DNA from: Clostridiales bacterium
GTDB taxonomy: Bacteria; Bacillota; Clostridia; Saccharofermentanales; Saccharofermentanaceae
Assembly: GCA_017428545.1 (NCBI GenBank)
Contig: JAFRQR010000035.1
Coordinates: 1-64,000 of the forward strand
Direction: 5' to 3'
DNA length: 64,000 nucleotides
Under the pieces are notes generated by a model, which was given only the letters and a program-made list of their open reading frames with translations, had not been told where the DNA came from and did not search any database. Positions 1 through 11,328 of the stretch are shown here, one piece after another; the stretch's first letter is position 1, and every line of letters starts with the position of its first letter. The translations under genes were made by a program, and so were the position numbers.

Positions 1-7
1 CCTGTTA

Positions 8-95
8 TGGCGGAGCCGGTGGGATTCGAACCCACGTGCCTTTTGGGCAAACGGTTTTCAAGACCGCCTCGTTATGACCGCTTCGATACAGCTCC
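8..95 (-). tRNA. tRNA-Ser (anticodon TGA)
   Basis: On the minus strand this folds as a class II tRNA. The 7-bp acceptor stem pairs GGAGCTG with CGGCTCC. The anticodon loop CTTGAAA gives anticodon TGA, which reads serine UCN codons. There is a long variable arm, a T-loop containing TTCGAAT, and an encoded 3' CCA (complement at 8-10). It lies downstream of parB beyond a terminator. Confidence 0.95.
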
Positions 96-149
96 ACGTC
101 TCGTAGCCTGCTAATTTTACTAACTTTGACTTCTTATGTCAACTAAAGC

Positions 150-181
150 AAAGAGGCCTTCCGGTTCCGAAAGGCCTCTTC
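150..181 (-). terminator. Rho-independent terminator after parB
   Basis: An inverted repeat (AAGAGGCCTT against AAGGCCTCTT) encloses a GC-rich loop and is followed on the minus strand by TTTG-rich sequence. It sits about 25 bases past the parB stop and separates parB from tRNA-Ser. Confidence 0.8.
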
Positions 182-203
182 ACTTTGGTGAAAATATATG
201 GCA

Positions 204-1079
204 TCAGTTTTCCATCATTTCAAGTAAGCGGTCCAGATCATCGTAGGAATAATACTCGATGACGATGGTTCCTTTTCCCTTCACTTCGTCCTTTAGCTTT
301 AATTTGACCTTTGTGCCGTAGTACGAGGTTAATTTGTGTTCTACATCCTTTGTACTGATAGCGACCGCATTTGACCCCTTCTCGCGCGTTTTACGTGGTG
401 CCGGAGAAGGTCCGCTAAGGATCTTTTTGACATATTCTTCTGTTTCACGGACGCTCATCTCTTTGATCATGACGACGTCTGCTGCTTTTTTCTGTTCTTC
501 CTTGTCGGTAATGGCAAGAAGTGCACGTGCATGTCCCGCAGAAAGATCACCGTTTCGGATGAAATCCTGAAGCGATTCATCGATATTTATCAATCTAAGT
601 GTATTGGCAATTGCAGGGCGGCTCTTTCCGAGTTTCTTGGCAAGAGCTTCCTGAGTAAGGCCATGTTCTTTCATAAGGTTATCCATGGCGAAAGCTTCTT
701 CAAGAGGGTTTAAGTCCTGACGCTGGATGTTCTCAATCAGGGCCTGTTCCATGGTCTGTTGATCCGTGAGATCCCTGACGATGGCAGGAATAACTTTAAG
801 GCCTGCAAGACGGGAGGCTCTCCATCTTCTCTCACCTGCTACGATCCTATATCCGGAACCTCTTTTCGATACGATGATCGGCTGGATAACTCCGTTTTCT
901 TTAATAGAATCTGCCAATTCCTGCAAAGCATCTTCATTAAAGCGCTTTCTCGGCTGCTCACTGTTTGGAGAGATGTCATTGATCTTCAGTTCTACTACAG
1001 AATCCTTCTGTGTTTCCGGAATTCCGTCAACAGAAAGAAGCGCGCCTAATCCTTTTCCTAAACCTTTCTTAGTAGCCAT
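204..1079 (-). CDS. parB: Chromosome-partitioning protein ParB (Spo0J)
   Basis: ParB loads on parS sites as a CTP-dependent clamp, organises the origin region and stimulates the ParA ATPase. The 291-residue protein has the usual layout. An N-terminal GLGKGLGALLS segment is the expected ParA-contact region. The CTP-binding motif GERRWRASR lies near residues 79-87. The helix-turn-helix around TQEALAKKLGKSRPAIANTL near residue 140 would bind parS, and a C-terminal dimerisation domain follows. A GAGGTGATAAC ribosome-binding site precedes the ATG. parA ends 44 bases upstream, so the two are probably cotranscribed. Confidence 0.95.
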   Translation of the reverse strand: MATKKGLGKGLGALLSVDGIPETQKDSVVELKINDISPNSEQPRKRFNEDALQELADSIKENGVIQPIIVSKRGSGYRIVAGERRWRASRLAGLKVIPAIVRDLTDQQTMEQALIENIQRQDLNPLEEAFAMDNLMKEHGLTQEALAKKLGKSRPAIANTLRLINIDESLQDFIRNGDLSAGHARALLAITDKEEQKKAADVVMIKEMSVRETEEYVKKILSGPSPAPRKTREKGSNAVAISTKDVEHKLTSYYGTKVKLKLKDEVKGKGTIVIEYYSYDDLDRLLEMMEN

Positions 1080-1123
1080 GTTATCACCTCATATATTGAT
1101 GTCTATCTATATGTTATACGTTC

Positions 1124-1885
1124 TTAAGTTCTCTTCAGAACCTCGTTAGCAAGGGCCTGATAGGCAACTGATCCTTTCGACTTCGGGTCATATTCTTCGA
1201 TCGTCTGGCCATGGCTCGGAGCCTCTGCGAGACGAACATTTCTCGGGATAAAGGTCTTGAATACTTTGTCGCCGAAATACTTCTGAACCTCTTCTACGAC
1301 CTGCTTTGTAAGCTGCGTACGGCGGTCATGCATAGTGATGACAACACCGAGGATTCCGATAGACGGGTTCAGTTTTTTCTTGATCATATTAATGGTATCG
1401 ATCAGCTGGGTTAATCCTTCCAAGGCATAATACTCGCCCTGGATAGGAACAATTACGCCTTCACATGCGGCTAACGCATTGATCGTAAGTAAACCGAGCG
1501 ACGGCGGACAGTCGATAATAATATAGTCATATTTATCCAAAACCGGTTCAACTGCTCTTTTAAGGATCGTTTCTCTGCTGATCGCAGATACCAATTCGAC
1601 TTCTGCACCTGCAAGATTGATATTTGTCGGGCACATATCTACATTCTTAACCGATGTTGCTGCAATCACATTTCCGATATCTTCTTCGTTTACAAGAAGA
1701 TCGTATACGGTATTCTCCAGTTCTGACTTATCAAAACCATATCCGCTGGTTGCATTTCCCTGCGGATCGAGGTCAATGATCAGCACTTTCTTGCGTTTTT
1801 TCGCTAAAAATGCGCCCAGGTTGACGGCTGTTGTGGTTTTTCCCACTCCACCTTTTTGATTTACGATAGAAATTACGTATGCCAT
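1124..1885 (-). CDS. parA: Chromosome-partitioning ATPase ParA (Soj)
   Basis: This Walker-type ATPase of the ParA/MinD superfamily works with ParB in origin segregation and, in relatives, in controlling DnaA. The deviant Walker A motif KGGVGKTT lies at residues 11-18, and the Walker B region DYIIIDCPPSLG near residue 119. The length of 253 residues is normal. The start is supported by AAGGAGCACAT just before the ATG. The two parS sites lie immediately upstream in the gap to gyrB. Confidence 0.95.
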   Translation of the reverse strand: MAYVISIVNQKGGVGKTTTAVNLGAFLAKKRKKVLIIDLDPQGNATSGYGFDKSELENTVYDLLVNEEDIGNVIAATSVKNVDMCPTNINLAGAEVELVSAISRETILKRAVEPVLDKYDYIIIDCPPSLGLLTINALAACEGVIVPIQGEYYALEGLTQLIDTINMIKKKLNPSIGILGVVITMHDRRTQLTKQVVEEVQKYFGDKVFKTFIPRNVRLAEAPSHGQTIEEYDPKSKGSVAYQALANEVLKRT

Positions 1886-2029
1886 ATGTGCTCCTTATCA
1901 TTCTTATTAACATAATATTATCAGAAATGAAGCATATGATATATGTCAGTTGTTTTACACTTTTCGATGGAAAATTCAGAAAAACTTCAAAATTGCATCT
2001 CACCATTGTCTCTTTTTCTATTTGTTTAA

Positions 2030-2045
2030 TGTTTCACGTGAAACA
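2030..2045. promoter_or_regulatory. parS site 1
   Basis: A perfect 16-bp palindrome TGTTTCACGTGAAACA, identical to the parS consensus recognised by ParB/Spo0J proteins. It lies between parA and gyrB. Confidence 0.95.
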
Positions 2046-2153
2046 TTTTGTGAATTAGTATTTACTTTGGAATTTGAAAAGCATATACAGCATGTTCACA
2101 AATCGAAAACTTTCTTCGTGCAGATTACAAAAATCGTTTTTTCACAAATTGAT

Positions 2154-2169
2154 TGTTTCACGTGAAACA
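2154..2169. promoter_or_regulatory. parS site 2
   Basis: A second perfect copy of TGTTTCACGTGAAACA, 124 bp from the first in the same gap. The rest of the 377-bp gap (1886-2262) is AT-rich with no supported gene. Confidence 0.95.
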
Positions 2170-2194
2170 ATCAAAGATACAATTCAAAAGAAAT

Positions 2195-2229
2195 AAAAAG
2201 AACTCCGTTTTTGATACGAAGTTCTTTTT
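2195..2229 (-). terminator. Terminator after gyrB
   Basis: An imperfect inverted repeat (AAAAAGAACTCCG against CGAAGTTCTTTTT) starts about 33 bases past the gyrB stop. The A/T tracts on both sides would let it act in either direction. It separates the dnaA-gyrB cluster from parA-parB. Confidence 0.75.
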
Positions 2230-2262
2230 ACAGATATTGATTTCAGATTATATTATTCGGAA

Positions 2263-4485
<2,223 letters not shown>

Positions 4486-4752
4486 TTAATGACCGGTACC
4501 GGGCATCTTTTTTGCGCTATCGATGCGCTTTTTGAGTGTCATTACCGAAAGAGGGGAGACATAGGTACGATCGTCTGTAAGGATCAGGGATCGAGGGATC
4601 TCTTCCGAGACATATTCGAGGATGTTTTCTTCTTCCTGCTGCCGCAGAAAATCATTCATATCCGAGGACGAAGCTTGTACAGTCTCGAGGTTGACCAATC
4701 CGATGATCGAATCGATAAGTATCGTATATTCTCCGCCGATATGAACGAACAT
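4486..4752 (-). CDS. remB: RemB-like DUF370 regulator (YaaB)
   Basis: A small 88-residue protein starting MFVHIGGEYTI. It belongs to the DUF370 family, whose Bacillus subtilis members RemA and RemB activate biofilm-matrix genes by binding DNA. The identification rests on the N-terminal sequence and on the classic position between recF and gyrB, where B. subtilis has yaaB/remB. It reads with both neighbours. The role in this organism is inferred from family and synteny. Confidence 0.8.
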   Translation of the reverse strand: MFVHIGGEYTILIDSIIGLVNLETVQASSSDMNDFLRQQEEENILEYVSEEIPRSLILTDDRTYVSPLSVMTLKKRIDSAKKMPGTGH

Positions 4753-4825
4753 CTAAACGCCCCTTTAACACTATCAGTTTTGACCATAACATTATACCAT
4801 AAAAGGCACTGAAAAGGTCAATTTT

Positions 4826-6022
4826 CTACCCGTTTTCTATTCTCTTCACTGAGCCTTCAGATACCTCAAAAAAGGCTATTTTCGATGCTTTTTCCAGCGA
4901 ATCCGCAAGTTCCTGTTCAATAAAGGATTTATCGGTGCAGGTAATGAAGATCTGGGCATCTCCGATCTCGGAAAGAAGGCACTTTCTTCTTTTCGCGTCC
5001 AATTCTCCGAAAACATCGTCCAAAAGCAGCACAGGAGAGTCATTTGTCTCTTCTCTCATGATGTCCAGTTCCGCAAGTTTCATGGAAAGTGCAGCCGATC
5101 TTTGCTGTCCCTGGGACGCAAACATACGAAGACCGTCTCCGTCTAAGGACATGAGAAGATCGTCCCTTTGAGGGCCGTGATTGGTCGTTCCGCGGAAGAA
5201 ATCCTCCTCTATGGAGTTATCCCACTTGGAAATAAGAGCTTCGATGATCTCGTCGTCTGAGTTCTTTTCGAACATATCGATGGGAACGCATGTCTTATAC
5301 TTTACATATAGCGACTCGCTTCCGTTTGAGATCTTTTCATGATGGACTTTGGCAAAATTCGCAATACGAAGTGAGAAGAGGTATCTGTCACGCATGATCT
5401 TTACCGCAGATCTTGCCATCGGCTCATGCCAGATCGACATTTCTTCCTTAATCGCATCGGAAAGCACCTTATTATTGCCGGCACGTGCGTTTTTGATGAT
5501 GCGGTTACGGTTCATCAGTAACCGGACATAATTGGAAAGTTCGTAAAAATATGAGGGCTTTACGGACGAAAGAAGGACATTTAGATATTTTCTTCGGATC
5601 GAAGGGCCTTCTTTTATGAGCATTAAGTCTTCAGGAGCAAATATAACAGCGTTAAAAATCCCGTAATAATCGGCTAATTTGTCAAAAGGGACGTCATCAT
5701 GACAAACGACCTTTTTGGCACGTTTTGAAGACGAATCTTCACCGGATCCGTCGTCATATATGACGGAAACGGACTCATCATAAGCATTAAAAGAAGCCGT
5801 CAGATACAGTTTGACCTTATATCTGTGTTCTCCGTGAAGGATCATGTCGCTGTCTTTGGATGTCCTGTGAGAATGCGTCGAAGTACAAAGATAGATAGAC
5901 TCTAATATGTTGGTCTTTCCCTGGGCATTCGAACCATAGAAAACATTAACAGAAGGCTCGACCTTAAGATCAAGCCTTCTGTAATTCCTGAAGTTTTCAA
6001 GTTCAATGGAACGTATATACAT
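4826..6022 (-). CDS. recF: DNA replication and repair protein RecF
   Basis: This SMC-like ATPase helps load RecA at single-strand gaps together with RecO and RecR. Walker A YGSNAQGKTNILES lies near residues 29-42. The ABC-type signature region SQGQQRSAALSMKLAE and Walker B VLLLDDVFGELD lie in the C-terminal third. The length of 398 residues is slightly above typical. The N-terminus MYIRSIELENFRNY is characteristic. It lies 39 bases after dnaN; the small S4-domain gene yaaA that sits between them in Bacillus is absent here. Confidence 0.95.
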   Translation of the reverse strand: MYIRSIELENFRNYRRLDLKVEPSVNVFYGSNAQGKTNILESIYLCTSTHSHRTSKDSDMILHGEHRYKVKLYLTASFNAYDESVSVIYDDGSGEDSSSKRAKKVVCHDDVPFDKLADYYGIFNAVIFAPEDLMLIKEGPSIRRKYLNVLLSSVKPSYFYELSNYVRLLMNRNRIIKNARAGNNKVLSDAIKEEMSIWHEPMARSAVKIMRDRYLFSLRIANFAKVHHEKISNGSESLYVKYKTCVPIDMFEKNSDDEIIEALISKWDNSIEEDFFRGTTNHGPQRDDLLMSLDGDGLRMFASQGQQRSAALSMKLAELDIMREETNDSPVLLLDDVFGELDAKRRKCLLSEIGDAQIFITCTDKSFIEQELADSLEKASKIAFFEVSEGSVKRIENG

Positions 6023-6061
6023 ACCGTACGTCCTTAAGAGAAAAGCTTACGTAAAAAGCGA

Positions 6062-7165
6062 TTACTTACGCAGCGGCAGGATCAGATATGTATAGCCGTC
6101 TCCCTCTACCGGAACGACGACAGACGGGCCGTTTGCACCGGAGAAGAGGAATTTTACGGTATCTTCATCGATGGCACGGAGCGCATCCATGATGTACTTG
6201 TGATTAAAATCTACGTTAATGAGTTCACCTGTGATCTGGCAGTTCACTTCTTCACGGAGATTACCGAGTTCAGTAGAAGATCTGATCACGAGAGTTTCTT
6301 CATTATCCATGGAAAGATTAACCGGGCAGCGGCGGTCTTCCTTCTGAATGATGAGGGAAGCACGCTCTACGGCATTCAGAACCGCATTCTTATCAACGAT
6401 CATCGTTGTAGAAGAATTCTTCGGTACGATCGCATGATAATCCAGGAACTCACCATTGATCAGTCTGGATACGATACGGAACTTACCTGTATCGAAGAGG
6501 ATGTGGTTCGTGGAAGCGTAGATAACGACTTCCGCATCCTTACCTGTCAGAATACGGGCTGCCTCATGAAGTGCTTTTCCCGGAATAAGGAACTTCATCA
6601 CAGGAAGATCTTCGCCGATCTCCTGCTTTCTGTGTGCCATACGGAAACCATCGATAGATACGACGTTAATGTTCTTTCCGTCAGATTCGAAAAGGGAACC
6701 GTTAAGGATCGGACGTCCTTCATCCGTCGAGATCGCAAAGATCGTCTGGCTGATCATGTCTCTTAAGATCTCCTGGTTTAAGATGATCTTGTTGTCATCA
6801 CCTACAACCGGGATCGTCGGGAATCCTTCTGCGGAAATACCGTTGATCGAGAACTTGGATGTACCGCTCTCGATATCGATCACCATTCTGTCATTGGAAG
6901 AAATAGCCACTTCCTCATCCGGGAGCTTTCTGATGATCTCACCGAATACCTTGGAAGGAATAACGATGGATCCTTCTTCCATTACATCTGCTTCTACAAG
7001 TGCTTCAATACCTGTCTCTAAATCATAGCCTGTGAGCTTCACGCCCTTAGAAGAGGCCTCAATTAAAATTCCATCTAATATAGGTAAAGTAGAACGAGTT
7101 GAAACTGCTTTCTGAACGATCGAAATTGCTTCGACCAGATTGTCTCTTGAAATAACAAGTTTCAT
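6062..7165 (-). CDS. dnaN: DNA polymerase III sliding clamp (beta subunit)
   Basis: DnaN forms the ring-shaped dimer that tethers the replicative polymerase to DNA. At 367 residues it has the family's length and three-domain clamp layout, ending in TYLILPLRK. The start at MKLVISRDNL (7165) is chosen because GGAGG sits 10 bases upstream. Longer in-frame starts at 7174 and 7195 would put that GGAGG too close or inside the gene. It is transcribed away from the putative origin in the gap to dnaA. Confidence 0.95.
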   Translation of the reverse strand: MKLVISRDNLVEAISIVQKAVSTRSTLPILDGILIEASSKGVKLTGYDLETGIEALVEADVMEEGSIVIPSKVFGEIIRKLPDEEVAISSNDRMVIDIESGTSKFSINGISAEGFPTIPVVGDDNKIILNQEILRDMISQTIFAISTDEGRPILNGSLFESDGKNINVVSIDGFRMAHRKQEIGEDLPVMKFLIPGKALHEAARILTGKDAEVVIYASTNHILFDTGKFRIVSRLINGEFLDYHAIVPKNSSTTMIVDKNAVLNAVERASLIIQKEDRRCPVNLSMDNEETLVIRSSTELGNLREEVNCQITGELINVDFNHKYIMDALRAIDEDTVKFLFSGANGPSVVVPVEGDGYTYLILPLRK

Positions 7166-7606
7166 GCGTTTCATTCCTCCGTCTGAATTTATCAAATAAC
7201 ACTATATATTATACAGGAAAATTACAAAAATGCTACAAAGAAAACTCGAAAAGGCACAGAAAATATGGTTATTTTCAAGTTTTCCCCTTATCTGAAAGTT
7301 TTCCACTTATTCCACTAAATATCAAAAACACAAAAAAGAAGGGGGAAGGTCGGAACGGACCTGTTTAACAAAGATAAAAGCAAGAAGAAAAGTAATTCTC
7401 CTTCATATTATTATGGTCTGTGAAAACGGTGAAAAAGTACTTCAAATGCTGATATTTCAATGTTTCTTATGTTTAAAACAAGTGAAAAGCACTGTGCAAA
7501 AAAGAAGAGGTTATCAACTTGATTCACAAGGCTTGGATATCCACAAATTGTGCACTTGTTTTCCTACGGAAGTTTTCCACAATTGAACTCTTTATGGTGG
7601 AAAACT
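7166..7606. other. Putative chromosomal replication origin (oriC) between dnaA and dnaN
   Basis: This 441-bp AT-rich gap has no supported gene. It contains several sequences one or two mismatches from the DnaA box TTATCCACA: ATATCCACA at 7537-7545, TTTTCCACA at 7573-7581, TTATCAACT at 7511-7519, TTTTCCACT at 7299-7307, and a reverse-oriented copy in GGTGGAAAA near 7596. The dnaA-dnaN gap is a standard part of oriC in Firmicutes. No perfect box is visible, and the unwinding element is not located precisely. Confidence 0.65.
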
Positions 7607-8935
7607 TTAGTTAAAAAGACGCTTTTTAATGGAATCGATACGGATAGAAAGCTCTGTGTCGTTATCCTTCAATCCTGTTTCAATTTTGTTACAGGCATGA
7701 AGGACCGTGGAGTGGTCCTTGCCACCGAAAAACTCTCCGATCTTCGGATAGGTCATGTTCAATTCGGAACGGCAGAGAAACATGCAGATCTGACGCGGCA
7801 CGATGATCTCTTTGCTGCGTTTGTTGGACATGATGTCATTTACCGTGATGTTATAGGCGCGAGCAACGACTTCGACAATGATCTCCGGAGTGACCTGCTT
7901 GGCTTGTTTCGGAGAGATCATGTCTTTAAGAGCGATCTTTGCGTCATCGATCGTAAAGGAATTTGCCAGGAAGCAGTAAGCGACGACTGTTTTAAAAGCA
8001 CCGTCGAGCTCACGGATGTTCGAAGCAAAGTTAGATGCGATGTAATCCACGATATCGTCGGAAAGAGTGATGTGCTCGTCCTGCATCCTTCTGTTGAGGA
8101 TCGCGATACGAGTTTCATAGTCTGCCGGCTGGATATCGACGATCAGACCGGAAGAGAAGCGGGAACGAAGTCTTTCTTCCAGGGAAGAGAGGCTTTGCGG
8201 CGGCTTATCACATGTCATGAGGATCATCTTACCGGATTCGTAGAGTTCATTAAATGTATGGAAGAACTCGACCTGGGTCTGTTCTTTTCGCTCGAGAAAC
8301 TGGATATCGTCGATCAGAAGAAAATCGGCATTTCTGTATTTTTCACGGAAATCATCGTATTTTCCGCTCTGGATCGTCGCGATGAATTCGTTGACGAAGC
8401 GCTCGCAGTTGACATAGACGACTTTCTGGTTCGGCATCTTCTGCTTAACGGCATTTCCTACGGCGTGCATCAGGTGCGTCTTACCAAGTCCGGATCCGCC
8501 ATAAAGGAAGATCGGGTTATACTGTTTTCCTCCGTCGGCAACAGAAACACAGGCTGCATGAGCGAAGCGGTTTCCGGCTCCGACGATAAAAGAATCGAAT
8601 GTATAAGCGGGATTCAGCTGGGAGACCGAAGATTCCGAAGTGACCGGCGGGGTAGAAGAGGAGTGCTGGTGGATCATATCCAGTGTTAAGGAAGAATCCG
8701 GAAGTTCGACCTTGACGTCAAGTTCTTTTCCGATCGCAACGGAAATACAGTTGCGGATCAAAGGGATCATCGGTGTGATCTGTTCCTGGGAAAAGGCGTC
8801 CGGGGTCGTGAGAATAAGGATATCGTTATTGGCAAAAGCAGGAGTAACAGGCTGGAAGAATGTCTTGTACTTAACTTCAGACACTTCATCCTTCAGCAAA
8901 GCCATGGTTTGACTCCAGATTTTATTTGCATCCAT
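7607..8935 (-). CDS. dnaA: Chromosomal replication initiator DnaA
   Basis: This AAA+ initiator binds DnaA boxes and opens the origin. Domain I begins at IWSQTMALL. Domain III carries Walker A GGSGLGKTHLMHA and Walker B LLIDDIQF. Domain IV has the DnaA signature GGKDHSTVLHACNKI near the C-terminus. The ATG at 8935 (MDANKIW) matches the usual N-terminus. A GTG at 8950, five codons upstream, is possible; neither has a convincing ribosome-binding site. Length from 8935 is 442 residues, normal for the family. Confidence 0.93.
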   Translation of the reverse strand: MDANKIWSQTMALLKDEVSEVKYKTFFQPVTPAFANNDILILTTPDAFSQEQITPMIPLIRNCISVAIGKELDVKVELPDSSLTLDMIHQHSSSTPPVTSESSVSQLNPAYTFDSFIVGAGNRFAHAACVSVADGGKQYNPIFLYGGSGLGKTHLMHAVGNAVKQKMPNQKVVYVNCERFVNEFIATIQSGKYDDFREKYRNADFLLIDDIQFLERKEQTQVEFFHTFNELYESGKMILMTCDKPPQSLSSLEERLRSRFSSGLIVDIQPADYETRIAILNRRMQDEHITLSDDIVDYIASNFASNIRELDGAFKTVVAYCFLANSFTIDDAKIALKDMISPKQAKQVTPEIIVEVVARAYNITVNDIMSNKRSKEIIVPRQICMFLCRSELNMTYPKIGEFFGGKDHSTVLHACNKIETGLKDNDTELSIRIDSIKKRLFN

Positions 8936-8973
8936 CCTTGATTCACCCACTTCTTAAATTTCTTCGCGCTCAT
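8893..8973 (-). CDS. Possible short leader ORF overlapping the dnaA start
   Basis: A 26-codon frame starting ATGAGCGCG lies in a different frame from dnaA and runs past the dnaA start codon before stopping. It is preceded at good spacing by GGGGGG, which could pair (with G-U pairs) to the anti-Shine-Dalgarno sequence, whereas dnaA has only weak candidates. It may be a leader peptide coupling or dampening dnaA translation, or a chance frame. The product is basic at its N-terminus (MSAKKFKKW). Confidence 0.25.
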   Translation of the reverse strand: MSAKKFKKWVNQGWMQIKSGVKPWLC

Positions 8974-9008
8974 TTGAGTCCCCCCGCGAAGATAAAAAAA
9001 GTAGAATC

Positions 9009-9037
9009 ATCATATCAGAATTTTCCACTTTCTGAAA
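9009..9037 (-). promoter_or_regulatory. Candidate dnaA promoter
   Basis: On the minus strand, TTTCAG (9037-9032) is followed after 17 bases by TATGAT (9014-9009), about 75 bases before the dnaA start. The -35 match is poor. A divergent extended -10 for the sortase (TGCTATAAT, ending 9051) lies beside it. Confidence 0.4.
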
Positions 9038-9042
9038 GTATC

Positions 9043-9051
9043 TGCTATAAT
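9043..9051 (+). promoter_or_regulatory. Extended -10 promoter for the sortase-murT-gatD unit
   Basis: TGCTATAAT is a perfect extended -10 element 33 bases upstream of the sortase ATG. No clear -35 box is visible. Confidence 0.5.
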
Positions 9052-9083
9052 TATTCGCAAAGAATTTTACCAATGGGGAATAT

Positions 9084-9797
9084 ATGTTTAGAAAAAGAAA
9101 CGGTGACATCAACTGGAGAAATATCATTCTTCTTTCTGTGGCATTCATCTGCCTTGTGGTAGGTGTTATCCTGCTTTTGATGGATCCGATCAAAGATATG
9201 AAACGTCAAAAGGTAACTGACGATATGTACGAGAGCATCGTGGAAGCAAGCCAGACGACTTTTGTCGTTAAGAGCTCCGGTAACGAAGTCAGTGGTGAAG
9301 AATTCGAATATTACTACGGTGAAGAGTATGAGGAAGGCGGCGCTGCCGACTATAAGACGATCGTGGCGGAACTTCCCGAAGAGGTCGTTCTGACTGCTCT
9401 CGGCACCATCCGCATCCCCTCTATCGATGTAGATATCCCGCTTTGGGACGATGCGACGATCGTTTCCCTGCGTTACGGAGCCGGCCGCCTCAAGGGCACG
9501 GCCGATCCGGGACAGGAAGGAAACATGGTCATCCTCGGACATAGAATGAGAGCCGAAGGCAAGCTTTTCCATGCTCTCGGTGACGTAAAGATCGGAGACA
9601 CGATCGAGATCAACGGCATCGACGGCAAAAACTATGTTTACGTGGTCGACACGATCCATGAGATGGTAAGTCCGGAGGATCTGGATCAGTATATCGATAT
9701 CGATGACGGTACCGGAAAACAGGTAACTCTCGTTACATGCACCCCGCTCGGTGTGGCGACGCACAGACTTCTGGTCGTCGGACACCTAAAGGAATGA
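9084..9797 (+). CDS. Membrane-anchored sortase
   Basis: Sortases are cysteine transpeptidases that attach LPxTG-type proteins to peptidoglycan or assemble pili. Residues 13-32 form one membrane segment, followed by an acidic linker rich in Glu and Tyr (about residues 70-90) and the sortase fold. The catalytic His is in VILGHRM. The catalytic Cys is in TLVTCTPLG and the Arg in ATHRLLVVGH. The TLxTC motif suits class D or E sortases, but the class is not settled. No LPxTG substrate gene is seen nearby; it may be a housekeeping sortase. murT starts 13 bases downstream. Confidence 0.85.
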   Translation: MFRKRNGDINWRNIILLSVAFICLVVGVILLLMDPIKDMKRQKVTDDMYESIVEASQTTFVVKSSGNEVSGEEFEYYYGEEYEEGGAADYKTIVAELPEEVVLTALGTIRIPSIDVDIPLWDDATIVSLRYGAGRLKGTADPGQEGNMVILGHRMRAEGKLFHALGDVKIGDTIEINGIDGKNYVYVVDTIHEMVSPEDLDQYIDIDDGTGKQVTLVTCTPLGVATHRLLVVGHLKE

Positions 9798-9810
9798 GGC
9801 GGTAACGGTT

Positions 9811-11328
9811 ATGGCATCGATCCGGTTTCACATTGCAGTATTTTCCGCCAAGTGCACCCATCTGGCATTGCGCCTGATGGGAAGAGGAGCGACCACACTT
9901 CCGGGAAAGGTCGCCGTAAAGATCGATCCGAAGATACTCCAAAAGCTCTGTAAGGACCGTGACTGTGTGACCATTACGGGTACGAACGGTAAGACCACGA
10001 CGACGCACATGATCACCGATATTTTCAGAAACTGCGGTTATACCGTCGTGACGAACGTGTCCGGTGCGAACCTTCTTTCCGGTGTTACGACTTCCATGAT
10101 CTTCGGCATGAAGGACATGAAGAAGGCGGAAAAGGAAGGAAAGAAGATCATCTGTGTTTTGGAGACCGACGAAGCGGCCTACGGAAAGATCGCCTGCCAG
10201 ATCATGCCGAAAGTATCGGTCGTCACGAATCTTTTCCGTGACCAGCTCGACCGTTTCGGTGAACTGGCGCACACCCGCGAACTGATCGCAAAGGGCCTGG
10301 ATTCCTGCGAAGCGCAGATCCTTCTTAACAGCGACGATTCCCTCGTTTCCGAACTTTATAAGGGACGCGAAGGAAGGACGGTATTTTACGGTCTTTCCGA
10401 AGAGTCCATGCACTACAATAACGTAACCTATCCGGATAAATCCGGTGTGCTGCCGGCATCTTCGGATGCGGAATACTGCACAGAATGCAAGACGAAATAT
10501 ACCTATACGGCGCGCTCATTCGGGCACCTCGGTGCTTTTTCCTGCGAAAAGTGCGGAAAAAAGAGAAAGTCTCCGAGATTCTTCGTTAAGTATGATCTTT
10601 CGAAGAATCCGTCGGACGAAGGCTATGAGCTTTCGCTTCTCGATGCCGGAGCCGGTAAAACGGAGAAAGATTTTGAAGCCGACACGGCGAATACAGCCGG
10701 CAGTCAGGGCGTTTCCGGCCTCATCGAAAAGCGCGTGAAGCTTCCGATCCCCGGCATGCATAACTTCTATAACTCGATCGCGGCAGTCTCCGCATGTGTT
10801 TGCATGGGCGAAAAGATCGGCGATACGGAAGGTCTTTCCTTTGATAAATGTGCGGCCGCACTCGAGCATGTCGAAGCGGCATTCGGACGCATGGAGAAGA
10901 TCAGTATCGGAGATAAGAAAATATGCGTCCTGCTCGTCAAGAATCCGGTCGGACTGGACCGTGCGCTCTCGTTTGTTGCAGGAGCCTCGGATGCCGAAGG
11001 TATCTATATGCTTCTGAACAGTAATATCGCGGACGGAAAAGATGTTTCCTGGATCTGGGACGTCGATTTTGAGTCCAAGGAATTCCCTGAAAAAGTCTAT
11101 GTTTCGGGCGACCGCTACGGTGACATGATGCTCCGTATCGTCTATTCCGGAGTAGACAGATCCCGAATCATCGCCAAGCCGATGGAAGAATGCGCGGAGC
11201 TTCTGGATCAGGCGATCTCTGATTCGACTCCGGGAAAATGCCTTTATATCCTGCCGAACTACACCTCGATGCTGGCGCTCCGATCGATCCTGGTCAAACG
11301 CTATCACCTGAAGGACTTCTGGAAATGA
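9811..11328 (+). CDS. murT: Lipid II isoglutaminyl synthase, MurT subunit
   Basis: With GatD, MurT amidates the D-glutamate of lipid II to D-isoglutamine. The Mur-ligase ATP site TGTNGKTTTTHM lies near residue 56. A zinc-ribbon insertion with paired cysteines (YCTECKTKY and FSCEKCGKK, about residues 223-252) is typical of MurT, as is the C-terminal DUF1727-type domain. The length of 505 residues is slightly long. It overlaps gatD by four bases (ATGA), supporting translational coupling. Confidence 0.92.
   Translation: MASIRFHIAVFSAKCTHLALRLMGRGATTLPGKVAVKIDPKILQKLCKDRDCVTITGTNGKTTTTHMITDIFRNCGYTVVTNVSGANLLSGVTTSMIFGMKDMKKAEKEGKKIICVLETDEAAYGKIACQIMPKVSVVTNLFRDQLDRFGELAHTRELIAKGLDSCEAQILLNSDDSLVSELYKGREGRTVFYGLSEESMHYNNVTYPDKSGVLPASSDAEYCTECKTKYTYTARSFGHLGAFSCEKCGKKRKSPRFFVKYDLSKNPSDEGYELSLLDAGAGKTEKDFEADTANTAGSQGVSGLIEKRVKLPIPGMHNFYNSIAAVSACVCMGEKIGDTEGLSFDKCAAALEHVEAAFGRMEKISIGDKKICVLLVKNPVGLDRALSFVAGASDAEGIYMLLNSNIADGKDVSWIWDVDFESKEFPEKVYVSGDRYGDMMLRIVYSGVDRSRIIAKPMEECAELLDQAISDSTPGKCLYILPNYTSMLALRSILVKRYHLKDFWK

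Noticed and set aside
4826..6061. A yaaA-like S4 gene between dnaN and recF
   Set aside because: Only 39 bases separate the two genes, so it is absent.
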